Positions 22,922 through 30,276 of a stretch of 42,741 bases of DNA are shown piece by piece; the first letter of the stretch is position 1, and every line of letters starts with the position of its first letter. The translations under genes were made by a program, and so were the position numbers. This DNA is from a virus. The stretch spans positions 1 to 42,741 of IMG/VR virus record IMGVR_UViG_3300008055_000280, one strand, 5' to 3'. The notes beneath the pieces were generated by a model. The model was not told the origin of the DNA and searched no databases. It saw nothing but the letters and a program-made list of their open reading frames with translations.

Positions 22922-25012
22922 TTACTGCACCATTGTTTGTGGCATATCCATAGGCAACTGCAATTGTTCCATATTTTGTTGCGGTTGTTGTTGTTCTAAA
23001 ATCATTCGATCATAAACGTCGTTCATTGTTCTGATGGAAGCAAGAACACCTTCTCTACGCTCTCGCTGTAAACCAATCTGCATGTTGATCTCTTGAATAC
23101 GCATTCGTTCGCCTTCAGTAGCAATGCCAATCTTAATAGACTCTGCTTCTGCTGTTAGTTTTTGAATCTGTGCTTGATTAAGCTCTGCTTCACTCATTAG
23201 TTTAAGCAAAGCCATCTTCATGTTTAATTGATCCGAAGCTTGTTTGGCTTGAATTTTAAGTTGTTCAATTTGCAACTTAGGATTAGGAGGAACTTGTACA
23301 GCATTAGGACCACTAGGATTAGGAAGAATCTTATCAATATTAGTAATCTTCATTGCTTTTAAGAAGGTGTACTCAGCTTCATAGCGGTTGTACAAACCAG
23401 GAGTAGCTTGCACTCTAGCAGCAATAGCAGCAGCTTGGTTCAAACGCTGAGTATCAGAAGTAATACTTGGATCAGCAGTAGGCATCACATCCGTAACTGG
23501 ACCCTCATAATCTGAAACCAAAACAAGTCCTGTGTTCTTTGCATTTGAAACATAGGGAGTGTTCTCAGTAACAAATATTTGATTAAGACGGTACAACTTA
23601 CGAAACTCTTGCTTAAGACTGCGGTGGGTGCGTTTAAAGATACCGTTAAATATCTTCATGCCTTGTTCAGCCATTGTGCGAGAAGTTTCAGCAGGAGTGT
23701 TCTGACCAGGATTCTGACCAGAAAGAATGTCTACTGAACCACCAATACGTTCACCATAGTTAATCATTAGATTTAATAGAGTAAACAAAACTTGAGAAGG
23801 TTCACGAACTGGCAAAGGAACAATGCCTTTACGCAGATCATCTCCAGTTGTATCTACGTGCTTCCACTCCATAGGATTGAAAGAGTAGTTACCACCACGA
23901 AGTTTAATACCACGACTAAGGAAGCCACCAGCAGTATTAGCCATAGTACCAGCATCAACTAGCTGATTAATGATAGTGTTGATAGATTCATTTAAAGGAC
24001 CAAGAAGAACTCCAAATCCAAGGTCATAGAATCCACCATCAGGAGATGGAATAAATGGGTATTTAGTAAAGTACTGTTCAGCTTTGATACTAAGAATTAC
24101 GCCACTATCATTTTGTTCAACATCTTGTTGGGTATACCTAGCAACAATACGAGCAACTTGTTTGTTGTCTCTACGCACATAAACAATATAAGGTTCAGCA
24201 TAACCATCATCATCAAAATCTATGTGGCAATGTTGTTCTAAAATTTCAACAGGAGTGCTTGAGTCAGTTGGTTCTGGTGGACTCATTCCTTGTGCTTTAT
24301 CTTGGGCTTCTTGTAGCCCACTTCCCATAGCAGTAGAAGCATACTGCTGTTGACGACCCTCAGATATTTCACACCACAATCCACGAGCTACACGCTCATA
24401 GATTTCATTTGTAGTCATCTGGAGAACATGAGTAACACGGTGAGCTGTTTCTAAACTCTTAGTCCAGTAGTTAACAACCAGATCTTTGGCTAGTACATTT
24501 TCAGAAATATTGTGCTTACGAATAGGATCATAGTAGGTTTTCTTAAAAGCACAACCAACAATAGGTTGGGTAATAAGAACCTTATCCATCTCAGATTCCC
24601 AGTCTTCATCTTCTTCTAGAAGCTGGTAACTCATATGTTGTTCAACACGGGTAGAACGAGCAGCACGAATACCGTCTTTATCTTCCCCAACAACACGACA
24701 CTTTACAGGCATATCGCTATCAACTAAAACAGGATAACTACGAGCATGGTATTGAAGTGCAGCAATAGTAATGAGAGGAAACTTAACATTACTAGAATTA
24801 GCCCAAGGAAAGTTTTTAGTCTCTGCAACTTGTAAAGCAAGTTTTAGAGAAGTCTCTGTACGTTTTTCCCAACTGCTACGAGACATAAGATCGTTGTCAA
24901 AATCTTTGGAGATTTGACCGCCAATTGTTGCTAAGTCTTCTTTGCAAAGCAAGTCAGCAATGTTGGCCTCATACATAAGGTCATTGATGTTAAATTTGTC
25001 TTTGAGCTTCAT
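22922..25012 (-). CDS. Portal protein (P22-like podovirus type)
   Basis: 696 residues, in the range of P22-like portals. The N-terminal part has FPWANSSNVKFPLITIAALQYHARSYP, followed by the clip/stem/wing regions with GDDLRKGIVPLPVREPSQVLF and SGQNPGQNTPAETSRTM, both characteristic portal-family segments. The C-terminal 150 residues are a Gln-rich coiled coil that could form the barrel. It forms the dodecameric DNA channel at one capsid vertex. It follows the large terminase with a 3-nt gap. Confidence 0.88.
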   Translation of the reverse strand: MKLKDKFNINDLMYEANIADLLCKEDLATIGGQISKDFDNDLMSRSSWEKRTETSLKLALQVAETKNFPWANSSNVKFPLITIAALQYHARSYPVLVDSDMPVKCRVVGEDKDGIRAARSTRVEQHMSYQLLEEDEDWESEMDKVLITQPIVGCAFKKTYYDPIRKHNISENVLAKDLVVNYWTKSLETAHRVTHVLQMTTNEIYERVARGLWCEISEGRQQQYASTAMGSGLQEAQDKAQGMSPPEPTDSSTPVEILEQHCHIDFDDDGYAEPYIVYVRRDNKQVARIVARYTQQDVEQNDSGVILSIKAEQYFTKYPFIPSPDGGFYDLGFGVLLGPLNESINTIINQLVDAGTMANTAGGFLSRGIKLRGGNYSFNPMEWKHVDTTGDDLRKGIVPLPVREPSQVLFTLLNLMINYGERIGGSVDILSGQNPGQNTPAETSRTMAEQGMKIFNGIFKRTHRSLKQEFRKLYRLNQIFVTENTPYVSNAKNTGLVLVSDYEGPVTDVMPTADPSITSDTQRLNQAAAIAARVQATPGLYNRYEAEYTFLKAMKITNIDKILPNPSGPNAVQVPPNPKLQIEQLKIQAKQASDQLNMKMALLKLMSEAELNQAQIQKLTAEAESIKIGIATEGERMRIQEINMQIGLQRERREGVLASIRTMNDVYDRMILEQQQPQQNMEQLQLPMDMPQTMVQ

Positions 25013-25015
25013 ATA

Positions 25016-26536
25016 TTAATACCCACAAATAGCGGAGCGACCTACATGTGCTCCATTGTTATCTTGAATATAAGCCGCATACTCTTCTTCTTCAAGTTCT
25101 TTTTCAGTTGGAGCTTCCCACATCCTATCAAGCATTAGTCCCAAGTATGCCCAAGCATCTACCTGGTCGTCATGTTTATCTCTGGGGAATCTAAGAAGCT
25201 CATCTTCAAAGTTTTGATACCAATCAGCGTCTTTATCAAACTTGCAAGCTCCACTTCTCATACGAGCTTGAATGCTTCTAGCACGAGTAAGTTTGTCACC
25301 ACTGGGCTTGAGTAAAATAGTGTTGATAAACTCACCACGCTTAAGCATTTCTTCATTGAGATATGGACCAATTGCTTTCTGAATAGTACCTTGTTCAAGT
25401 CCAAAGAGTACGGGCTTATAAATCTTTTGAATCATTAGAATTGTATCCACAATTTCCAAAGCATCCATACGTTCTTTAATGACATGTTTGCAGTATAGTC
25501 GTCCATCCTCATCCATGCCACCCACAACAAAAGCTGAGTAATCTGCCCGTTGTGATTGAGATACAGCTAAGTCACAAGTCGCATAGTACACCAAAGTTTT
25601 CTTCTGGTCCTCTGGTTTCATGGGGTTAAAGTCAGACTTCTTAAAAAAGGTAGAGGTTATATCCAGAGGAATGTTGAGCATCTCTTGGGAATAGACATCT
25701 GCCAACCCCTGTCTAACGTAATCATCTTTTTGAAGCCTAAACTCTTGAGCAGACTTCATTTCAGGCCATAGTAACTTTTTAAAATCATCAGTATGAGCAC
25801 GATACTTTATAGAGTTCCAAGGTAGCACATTGAGGGAATACTCTCGCAAATCTTCTTGCACCAAGTGTTTGACTCCTCTGTGGGAAGACAGAAGCGAGCT
25901 AGGCATTAAGTTTTCTAACAAACTGTCTAGATGAAGAATTGTCCCAACAATCCTAATCTTTCCAGAAGAAGATACACAAGGAATTAAAGCACCATAAAAC
26001 CAACGCTTAAACTTTTGACGACGATCCTTGTTCATTACGATCTCGTCATTTTCCATGTCGTCCCCAATAATTAAATCGGGACGAAGGTTAGCCCACTTTA
26101 AACCACGGAGCTTTTGTTCTGAACCTTTGGCTTGGATACGGAAGGTATGTCCATCTTGCATCTCAACAATGAGGTCATCTTCAGTATCCTTGGGGAAGGG
26201 TCCATCTTTAAGACCAAACAAAGAATGTAAGTCATCATTGTCTAGCAACTCCTTTTTTATGTCGCCTAAAAATTGAACAGCTTGAGTAACTGTATCGCTA
26301 ACAATTAAGACGTATCTAGCTTCTCTAAATAAAACTGAGGCTAGAGTATACGCATGAGTTACAGCTGTAGACTTAGCATGGTAACGGGGAGCAGCTATAG
26401 CTACTTGTTTGCTGTTACTAGTAACAAGTTCCCAGATTTCTTTGTGGAAGTCTGGGGTAGCAGCGGGTTTGTCAAAGTTTTTGCGGAGGACTGAGTTAAC
26501 AAATCCTTCCATAACTTCGGCATTAAGTTTAGACAT
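25016..26536 (-). CDS. Terminase large subunit
   Basis: 506 residues. The ATPase part shows a variant Walker A, APRYHAKST (49-57), and Walker B LIIGDD (155-160). The RNase H-like nuclease shows D322 in CDLAVSQSQRADYS and HDDQVDA at 455-461. Together these are the motor and cutting domains that drive packaging into the portal. The start overlaps the small terminase gene by 8 bp. Packaging strategy (headful or otherwise) cannot be read from the sequence. Confidence 0.92.
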   Translation of the reverse strand: MSKLNAEVMEGFVNSVLRKNFDKPAATPDFHKEIWELVTSNSKQVAIAAPRYHAKSTAVTHAYTLASVLFREARYVLIVSDTVTQAVQFLGDIKKELLDNDDLHSLFGLKDGPFPKDTEDDLIVEMQDGHTFRIQAKGSEQKLRGLKWANLRPDLIIGDDMENDEIVMNKDRRQKFKRWFYGALIPCVSSSGKIRIVGTILHLDSLLENLMPSSLLSSHRGVKHLVQEDLREYSLNVLPWNSIKYRAHTDDFKKLLWPEMKSAQEFRLQKDDYVRQGLADVYSQEMLNIPLDITSTFFKKSDFNPMKPEDQKKTLVYYATCDLAVSQSQRADYSAFVVGGMDEDGRLYCKHVIKERMDALEIVDTILMIQKIYKPVLFGLEQGTIQKAIGPYLNEEMLKRGEFINTILLKPSGDKLTRARSIQARMRSGACKFDKDADWYQNFEDELLRFPRDKHDDQVDAWAYLGLMLDRMWEAPTEKELEEEEYAAYIQDNNGAHVGRSAICGY

Positions 26537-27059
26537 TTATGACTTTAACTTCAACGTCTACAGCTTTTTCGTTCTTAACTTTGTTACTGGCAAACTTAGC
26601 AAACTCTTCGCTGAGCTTAAGTAGCCTGTCATCAATAGTTTTTTCAACTTCTTCCCTAACTGGATTTTCATACAGCTTTTGCTGCTTAGTCAGTAGTTCA
26701 GTACTGATCTTTAGAGCTACATGAGCTTTGACTGGAATGCGGATAATGTCCCCAGTCTTTTGATCAAACTGAGCATCTCCTAAATCTAAACGATCTTCAG
26801 TAGCTTTGAGTGCTTTACCTATGATCCTCTTTAGATTAGCGTCCATCTGTTGGACATCTTCAGATTGAAGTTGGAGAGAGTACTCCTTAAACCAATCTGT
26901 GGTTTTCCACAGTCTTAGAGTAGCTATTGGGATACCAGTAACAATGGCTGTTTCAGCCATATTGCCTAGCATCAGATAGGTGCTGACAGCTTGGAGTCTT
27001 TGGTTTTGGCTCCAAACAGATTTCTTGTATCTGCGATCATGGGAATTTTTTCTTTGCAT
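26529..27059 (-). CDS. Terminase small subunit
   Basis: 176 residues. The N-terminal 70 residues look like a helix-turn-helix DNA-binding region (LMLGNMAETAIVTGIPIATLRLWKTTDWF). The central helix pair and IPVKAHVALKISTELLTKQQKLYE are the family's oligomerisation part. The C-terminal tail is charged with repeated VEVKV. It would recognise packaging sites and load the large subunit, encoded immediately downstream. The start codon shares its first base with the upstream stop (TAATG). Confidence 0.8.
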   Translation of the reverse strand: MQRKNSHDRRYKKSVWSQNQRLQAVSTYLMLGNMAETAIVTGIPIATLRLWKTTDWFKEYSLQLQSEDVQQMDANLKRIIGKALKATEDRLDLGDAQFDQKTGDIIRIPVKAHVALKISTELLTKQQKLYENPVREEVEKTIDDRLLKLSEEFAKFASNKVKNEKAVDVEVKVINV

Positions 27060-27253
27060 TACTTAGCCATCTTCTTAAGAGTTTGTGCCAATCGGGCACG
27101 TTGGCCCATCTTTCCAGGTTTCTTAGAAGCAGCCTCTAGTTTGGCAGCAGGAATAGTTTCACCCTTCTTGATACCCAAAGATTCACGTAAAGCACCTGGT
27201 TTTTTAATAGCACTAGCAATCCAGTTCTTTGTAGAAGTAGTTTTGGCAACCAT
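27059..27253 (-). CDS. Small lysine-rich basic protein, 64 aa
   Basis: ATG at 27253 with AAAGG upstream. The product is strongly basic, begins MVAKTTSTKNWIASAIKKPGAL and contains ESLGIKKGETIPAAKLE followed by a Lys/Arg-rich helix. Its terminal TAATG joins the small terminase gene. This pattern (KPGALRESLGIKKGE-like) recurs in small phage proteins of unknown role. It is one of five tandem tiny basic genes at the head of the late operon. Confidence 0.65.
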   Translation of the reverse strand: MVAKTTSTKNWIASAIKKPGALRESLGIKKGETIPAAKLEAASKKPGKMGQRARLAQTLKKMAK

Positions 27254-27270
27254 AGAAACCTTTAGTAGGG

Positions 27271-27504
27271 TTAACGATACTTTGCAGTTTTAGCAGCAAT
27301 TTTTTTAGGTTGGGCTACAAACTGTTTACCTTGAGATTTACCTGCTCTTTTGGCTTTAGTTGTTGCAGCATATTCAGCAGGACTCAACGATTTGATAGCA
27401 GCTTCTGGTAAATAACGCTCACCTGTTTTAGATGAGGGTTTACCTGACTTGGTACGCCACTTCTGATTGCCCCAATCTTTTAAAGATTGTTGAGGATTCT
27501 TCAT
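27271..27504 (-). CDS. Small basic protein, 77 aa, DUF5872-like
   Basis: ATG at 27504 overlaps the preceding TGA by ATGA. The core TKSGKPSSKTGERYLPEAA followed by LSPAEYAATTKAKR is a conserved small-protein signature that I recall as DUF5872-like. The C-terminus is Lys/Gln-rich (KKIAAKTAKYR). No enzyme motif. Probably a nucleic-acid-binding protein, judging by charge. Confidence 0.65.
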   Translation of the reverse strand: MKNPQQSLKDWGNQKWRTKSGKPSSKTGERYLPEAAIKSLSPAEYAATTKAKRAGKSQGKQFVAQPKKIAAKTAKYR

Positions 27505-27650
27505 TTCTTTGGCTTTTTAGGTGGCGTATGGCTTAACACTTTACTTGCAGGGGTGTGTTTAGCACCTGTCATCAAGGTTGTTCCTGCTTTATGCATTGGA
27601 CCTTTGTAGATTTTGCCATCTGGTAGGTAGTGAGTTGCGGTTTTACTCAT
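27501..27650 (-). CDS. Small basic protein, 49 aa
   Basis: ATG at 27650 and TGA at 27501-27503, joined by ATGA overlaps to both neighbours, which strongly supports a real gene. The product begins MSKTATHYLPDGKIYKG and ends PPKKPKK. It has several His residues and no hydrophobic core to speak of. No family recognised. Confidence 0.65.
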   Translation of the reverse strand: MSKTATHYLPDGKIYKGPMHKAGTTLMTGAKHTPASKVLSHTPPKKPKK

Positions 27651-27841
27651 GATTTGTATCCTCCTCCTGCTGCTTTGTACTTTTTAGCCACTAGTTGTGC
27701 CTTACGAGCTGACCATTGACCAGCATTTGTGCCTTGGGTTGCTGCTGCTTTTACTTGAGACACAATCTTTTTACGAAGAGTTGGTTTAGTGTAGTTACCA
27801 GCAGCGTTTACTGTGGATTTAGATGCAGTTTTAGTAGCCAT
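27647..27841 (-). CDS. Small basic protein, 64 aa, with WSARKAQLVAKKYK motif
   Basis: ATG at 27841, one base after the preceding stop; the stop overlaps the next start as ATGA. Two halves are visible: a Lys/Thr N-terminus, then YTKPTLRKKIVSQVKAAA and GQWSARKAQLVAKKYKAAG near the C-terminus. This second motif is common in tiny phage and environmental bacterial proteins of unknown function. Strongly basic. Likely DNA- or RNA-binding by charge only. Confidence 0.7.
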   Translation of the reverse strand: MATKTASKSTVNAAGNYTKPTLRKKIVSQVKAAATQGTNAGQWSARKAQLVAKKYKAAGGGYKS

Positions 27842-27842
27842 A

Positions 27843-28106
27843 TCAGCACTTCCAAACTCTTAAAGACTTGTTAATACGACTGTTGGGGTCTTTAGCAGTC
27901 TTAGCAGAGGTTAATTTCTTTTTCATACCTTCCATCCTTGCACAGAAAGAATCTTTACGAGATCCACCTTCAGGTTGCGGAGGTTTTAAACCTGGTTTAC
28001 CAGGGTTAGCTGCGTTATAAGAAGCTCTACCTTTAGCATTGAGTCCACCACTGGGATTCTTACCTTCTTTACGTTGCCAAGCAGGACTCTTTTTACCAGT
28101 AGCCAT
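27843..28106 (-). CDS. Small basic protein, 87 aa, DUF6321-like
   Basis: The first gene of the minus-strand late operon. It carries PAWQRKEGKNPSGGLNAKGR near the start and SFCARMEGMKKKLTSAKTA with DPNSRINKSLRVWKC at the end, the arrangement I recall for the DUF6321 family of small phage proteins. Two cysteines lie in the second half. It may be a virion or DNA-associated protein. Function is not known for the family. Confidence 0.7.
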   Translation of the reverse strand: MATGKKSPAWQRKEGKNPSGGLNAKGRASYNAANPGKPGLKPPQPEGGSRKDSFCARMEGMKKKLTSAKTAKDPNSRINKSLRVWKC

Positions 28107-28168
28107 ATCTTTACCCTATGCGTGTTGATACTGCATCGAACTATAACAGCTTTCTTAGTAGGTGTGTC

Positions 28169-28211
28169 TGTCACATAGGTGACAATAAACTAAGAAATGA
28201 GTACTTGACAA
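28169..28211 (-). promoter_or_regulatory. Candidate late promoter with palindromic operator
   Basis: On the minus strand, TTGTCA (28211-28206) and TTTATT (28189-28184) are spaced by 16 bp, a 5/6 and 4/6 match to sigma-70 hexamers. The perfect inverted repeat TGTCAC-ATAG-GTGACA (28169-28184) lies just downstream, touching the -10 hexamer, where a bound protein would block initiation. This is inference from sequence only. Confidence 0.35.
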
Positions 28212-28569
28212 GGTTTTTGAAATTGAAGACACTAGGGGCTTCTTTCTTTTACTCTTTTCTTTCTTAAGGTCAGGTATAAGAATACTATTAACAGAAACAT
28301 GTGAGTCCCTGTCGGGACGAGCATTCAGTTCTTCTCTAGCCCTACGGGTGTACATAGTTTTAAGAACCCCCTCTTGTTTAAAAGTATGTGGCAGCGTTAC
28401 GTGTCTCCATAATATATTATTTCTTAAAACTAATTTGCCCCCTCCTACCCCTATAACTTCAGCTACTACCTGCTACTAGTAACAGCAACATACTTATTAC
28501 ATATATAGTAGTGTTAGTATAGTACTACTGATGTACATGTACTACACATAAGTATTGTTTAGTCTGTAC

Positions 28570-28589
28570 TTATCCACAGGTTATCCACA
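28570..28589 (+). promoter_or_regulatory. Two tandem perfect DnaA boxes (candidate replication origin)
   Basis: TTATCCACA occurs at 28570-28578 and again at 28581-28589, separated by GG, so the 11-bp unit TTATCCACAGG is directly repeated. This is the consensus binding site of bacterial DnaA. The boxes lie in the only long non-coding region, with AT-rich DNA on the left. Host DnaA may help open the phage origin or regulate the early promoter. Confidence 0.6.
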
Positions 28590-28890
28590 GGGGTGTATGT
28601 CTATACATGTGTAGCATATTGCACACTCATACATATCAACAACTTACGATGATCTACTGCCCACTAATCTAGGTGCTAAGTTGTTTGGTGTCTGATGATA
28701 CGTTGAGGTTGATCTACGTTATATCGTTGCGACATACGCTCCTATACATTAAGTACCAGTGCGAGTCTCACCGCCCCCAGCTTCTTGTTCGGGTTGGCAG
28801 CGCAGAAACCACGCCAGTCGTCCTTCGTTCGCAAGCTCACTCCGTCCTTTGTGGCATGGCTGCGGGGCTTCGCCCTTTCTGCATTGCCAA

Positions 28891-28960
28891 TTTCGCCTTA
28901 CGGCGAAACTGCGTGCCGCCTGTGGGCGGCCCTAGCCCTCACTCCCAGCTTTGGTGAGGG
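28891..28960 (+). other. GC-rich cluster of three hairpins in the early leader (island A)
   Basis: Three perfect stems lie in a row: TTTCGCC/GGCGAAA (28891-28897 with 28902-28908), GCCGCC/GGCGGC (28915-28920 with 28925-28930) and CCCTCAC/GTGAGGG (28936-28942 with 28954-28960). A further GGGC-TTC-GCCC hairpin lies at about 28865-28875. Base composition contrasts sharply with the AT-rich surroundings. The element ends about 40 bp before the first early start codon, so it would be part of the mRNA leader. Confidence 0.55.
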
Positions 28961-29001
28961 GGCGGTTCCCCTCTACCTTCAACTTAACAAGGAGCTCCCA
29001 A

Positions 29002-29226
29002 ATGTCACAGCAATCCAACTTCGATTTCAACTCTTTCAACAATCTTACAGAACGCAAACCTGCTGGCTTGCAAATCTATCTCGCTCAGCAGTTGCTCTCC
29101 AACGCTCTTTGGAGCTTCGAGAAATACGACAATCCTCGTCAAACTGAGGTGCGTGACGCTCTCAATGCTCTCAAAACTCTCCGTGCTCAACTCAAGTCGG
29201 ACGCTGCTGCCCGTGCTATCGAGTAA
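29002..29226 (+). CDS. First early protein, 74 aa, unknown function
   Basis: ATG at 29002 follows AAGGAG (about 28989-28994); an in-frame upstream start inside the hairpin leader is rejected. The product begins MSQQSNFDFNSFNNL and then forms helices with LQIYLAQQLLSNALWSFEKY and a C-terminal Ala/Arg/Leu helix. It is soluble with no known domain. It is bracketed by a structured leader and a strong terminator, so it forms its own short transcription unit. That fits a highly expressed host-takeover factor, by inference. Confidence 0.7.
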   Translation: MSQQSNFDFNSFNNLTERKPAGLQIYLAQQLLSNALWSFEKYDNPRQTEVRDALNALKTLRAQLKSDAAARAIE

Positions 29227-29236
29227 TCTTTCCAAC

Positions 29237-29267
29237 AAGGTAGTGGTTAATTCCACTACCTTTTTTT
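29237..29267 (+). terminator. Strong intrinsic terminator after the first early gene
   Basis: AAGGTAGTGG (29237-29246) pairs perfectly with CCACTACCTT (29253-29262) across the loop TTAATT, followed directly by a run ending at 29267 (seven T in total). A 10-bp stem plus U-tract is a textbook rho-independent terminator. Downstream genes need read-through or another promoter. Confidence 0.88.
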
Positions 29268-29305
29268 ATGTCCAGCATTTGTTCTTAATAACACTGGAGA
29301 TTCAC

Positions 29306-29437
29306 ATGAAACTTATCCACAAAGTAATGATCCTTAACGTAATCATCTTGGTTATCCTTAGTGCTCTGGTAATACATACTTATCAGGCTGATGATCTTGG
29401 TTGTATCACTGACACTGAGTGTGAAGCACAAGACTAA
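29306..29437 (+). CDS. Small membrane-anchored or secreted protein with Cys pair, 43 aa
   Basis: ATG at 29306 with CTGGAG upstream. The N-terminal hydrophobic helix (about 7-24) may be a signal anchor. It is followed by a short domain with ADDLGCITDTECEAQD, whose two cysteines could form a disulfide in the periplasm. Proteins of this pattern occur in other phage early regions. Function unknown. The next gene starts 2 nt after its stop. Confidence 0.6.
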   Translation: MKLIHKVMILNVIILVILSALVIHTYQADDLGCITDTECEAQD

Positions 29438-29439
29438 TC

Positions 29440-29739
29440 ATGTACCACGCTCTAAAACTTCACAACAATCTGGTCGTAAGGCCAGTTGTTGATGGCATCA
29501 CAGACATCGAGTGGCAGCATGGCTGTCGTCTGTTTGAGATGTCTTCGTCTAGGTATGAACTAGAGACTCGTATCCGTGACTCAGACCAGGTAATTACTGG
29601 AGATGTGGATCTGCTTTCCATCGAACAGTGGAGAGAGTTCGTAAGCTCACTGGATGAGCCTACCAATGTTCCTAATAACTTCTTTGTCAGTACGTTCAAA
29701 CGCTACGACAAATGGGATACCAATCGACCTATCTACTAA
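29440..29739 (+). CDS. Hypothetical early protein, 99 aa
   Basis: ATG at 29440. The product is soluble and acidic, starting MYHALKLHNNLVVRPVVDG, with a helical middle (SSRYELETRIRDS) and a C-terminal FVSTFKRYDKW. No known motif. Its TAA stop is part of the repeated ribosome-site sequence TAACTGGAGATC used by the next gene. Confidence 0.6.
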   Translation: MYHALKLHNNLVVRPVVDGITDIEWQHGCRLFEMSSSRYELETRIRDSDQVITGDVDLLSIEQWREFVSSLDEPTNVPNNFFVSTFKRYDKWDTNRPIY

Positions 29740-29748
29740 CTGGAGATC
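29737..29748 (+). promoter_or_regulatory. Repeated 12-nt ribosome-site element (copy 1)
   Basis: TAACTGGAGATC lies 2 nt before the ATG of the next gene. An identical 12-mer is at 31732-31743, and near matches precede the genes at 29306 and 31026. The core GGAG is a Shine-Dalgarno sequence; conservation extends beyond it. Confidence 0.6.
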
Positions 29749-29750
29749 GT

Positions 29751-29963
29751 ATGAACGAAAACTATCTACCCATCTGCACACATTGCTACGCTGTTCGTGT
29801 CGAACCACAGCGAGCTAAAGCCATGCGTCCAACCTGTGCAGCTTGTGGCGAGGAAATTGCTAAACAAGTAAAGCATACGATTGTTCCAATGAATAAGAGC
29901 AATTACATGCTGGTCACTGACAAGTCCATCCTTTCTCAACTCAACCCTAAGAGGACAACATGA
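29751..29963 (+). CDS. Small zinc-ribbon protein, 70 aa
   Basis: ATG at 29751 decided by the GGAG of the repeated element. Two CxxC knuckles are visible: CTHC (C9, C12) and CAAC (C29, C32), a four-cysteine zinc ribbon. The C-terminal half is helical or extended without cysteines. Such proteins can bind nucleic acid or a host enzyme such as RNA polymerase, but no target is indicated. The stop overlaps the next start (ATGA). Confidence 0.65.
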   Translation: MNENYLPICTHCYAVRVEPQRAKAMRPTCAACGEEIAKQVKHTIVPMNKSNYMLVTDKSILSQLNPKRTT

Positions 29964-30169
29964 AAGTTAAATCATTTAGAGAAGAAATTAGAAGTAACCT
30001 AATGGGTTCTTCAACAGAGTACTGCTGCTATTGCTACACCGTAAGAGGGTGTTCAATTAGTTGCTGTCAAGAGAATCATTTTGTAATGTTCCAAGACTTG
30101 GACGATGAAACACAAAATGAAATGATCAACATAGAAGTAGAGGAGTATGAAGCATGGAGCAAGACATGA
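29960..30169 (+). CDS. Cysteine-rich small protein, 69 aa
   Basis: ATG at 29960, overlapping the upstream TGA. The first half contains YCCYCYTVRGCSISCCQE, six cysteines in 17 residues, then an acidic helix rich in Glu. Likely a metal-binding mini-domain with an acidic tail. Family not recognised. Its stop overlaps the next start as ATGA. Confidence 0.6.
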   Translation: MKVKSFREEIRSNLMGSSTEYCCYCYTVRGCSISCCQENHFVMFQDLDDETQNEMINIEVEEYEAWSKT

Positions 30170-30276
30170 AAAACAAACAATTGAGTGACAGAGCAGAAGC
30201 TGCCCTGTCCTTTGTATTGGCAATTATTATTGGTATTTCATTGGCATTAGCTTTAGTTTATTGGTGGACAACATGA
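30166..30276 (+). CDS. Single-pass membrane microprotein, 36 aa
   Basis: ATG at 30166 with GGAG 6 nt upstream, joined by ATGA overlaps at both ends (30166-30169 and 30273-30276), which is good evidence for translation. Residues about 13-33 form one hydrophobic helix ending YWWTT; the N-terminus is charged. An in-frame ATG at 30154 is less well placed. Possibly an inner-membrane effector; no homologue recognised. Confidence 0.6.
   Translation: MKNKQLSDRAEAALSFVLAIIIGISLALALVYWWTT

Larger units (their letters stand above)
28107..29001. other. Divergent intergenic control region of about 900 bp
   Basis: This separates the leftward late operon from the rightward early operon. From left to right it holds: a palindrome and candidate late promoter (28169-28211), a small GTCCC/GGGAC hairpin (28305-28318), a very AT-rich stretch (about 28400-28440), a part rich in TAGTACTAC-like and TACATGTA-like words (28490-28560), two tandem DnaA boxes (28570-28589), and a GC-rich hairpin cluster (about 28770-28980) leading to the AAGGAG of the first early gene. 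No convincing coding frame was found in it. It is the best candidate for origin and main promoters. Confidence 0.65.

Noticed and set aside
22255-26425. Palindrome GTTACTAGTAAC at 22255-22266 and 26414-26425, with one-base variants at 2330, 7384 and 28472, considered as a repeated operator
   Set aside because: The four copies inside genes encode the tripeptide Thr-Ser-Asn (as VTSN or ATSN) with the same preferred codons, so shared codon choice explains them; only 28472 is non-coding.
28205-28233. Plus-strand TTGACA at 28205-28210 as an early promoter
   Set aside because: The hexamer 17 bp downstream (GACACT) is a poor -10 element and it lies about 800 bp before the first early gene.
28155-28355. 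A 66-codon minus-strand frame in the divergent region with basic composition
   Set aside because: No ribosome site, covers the candidate promoter and palindrome, and its composition does not resemble the neighbouring basic proteins; treated as non-coding.
28673-28957. A 94-codon plus-strand frame across island A
   Set aside because: Runs through GC-rich hairpins, has no ribosome site, and its product has no domain-like pattern; most likely chance in GC-rich DNA.
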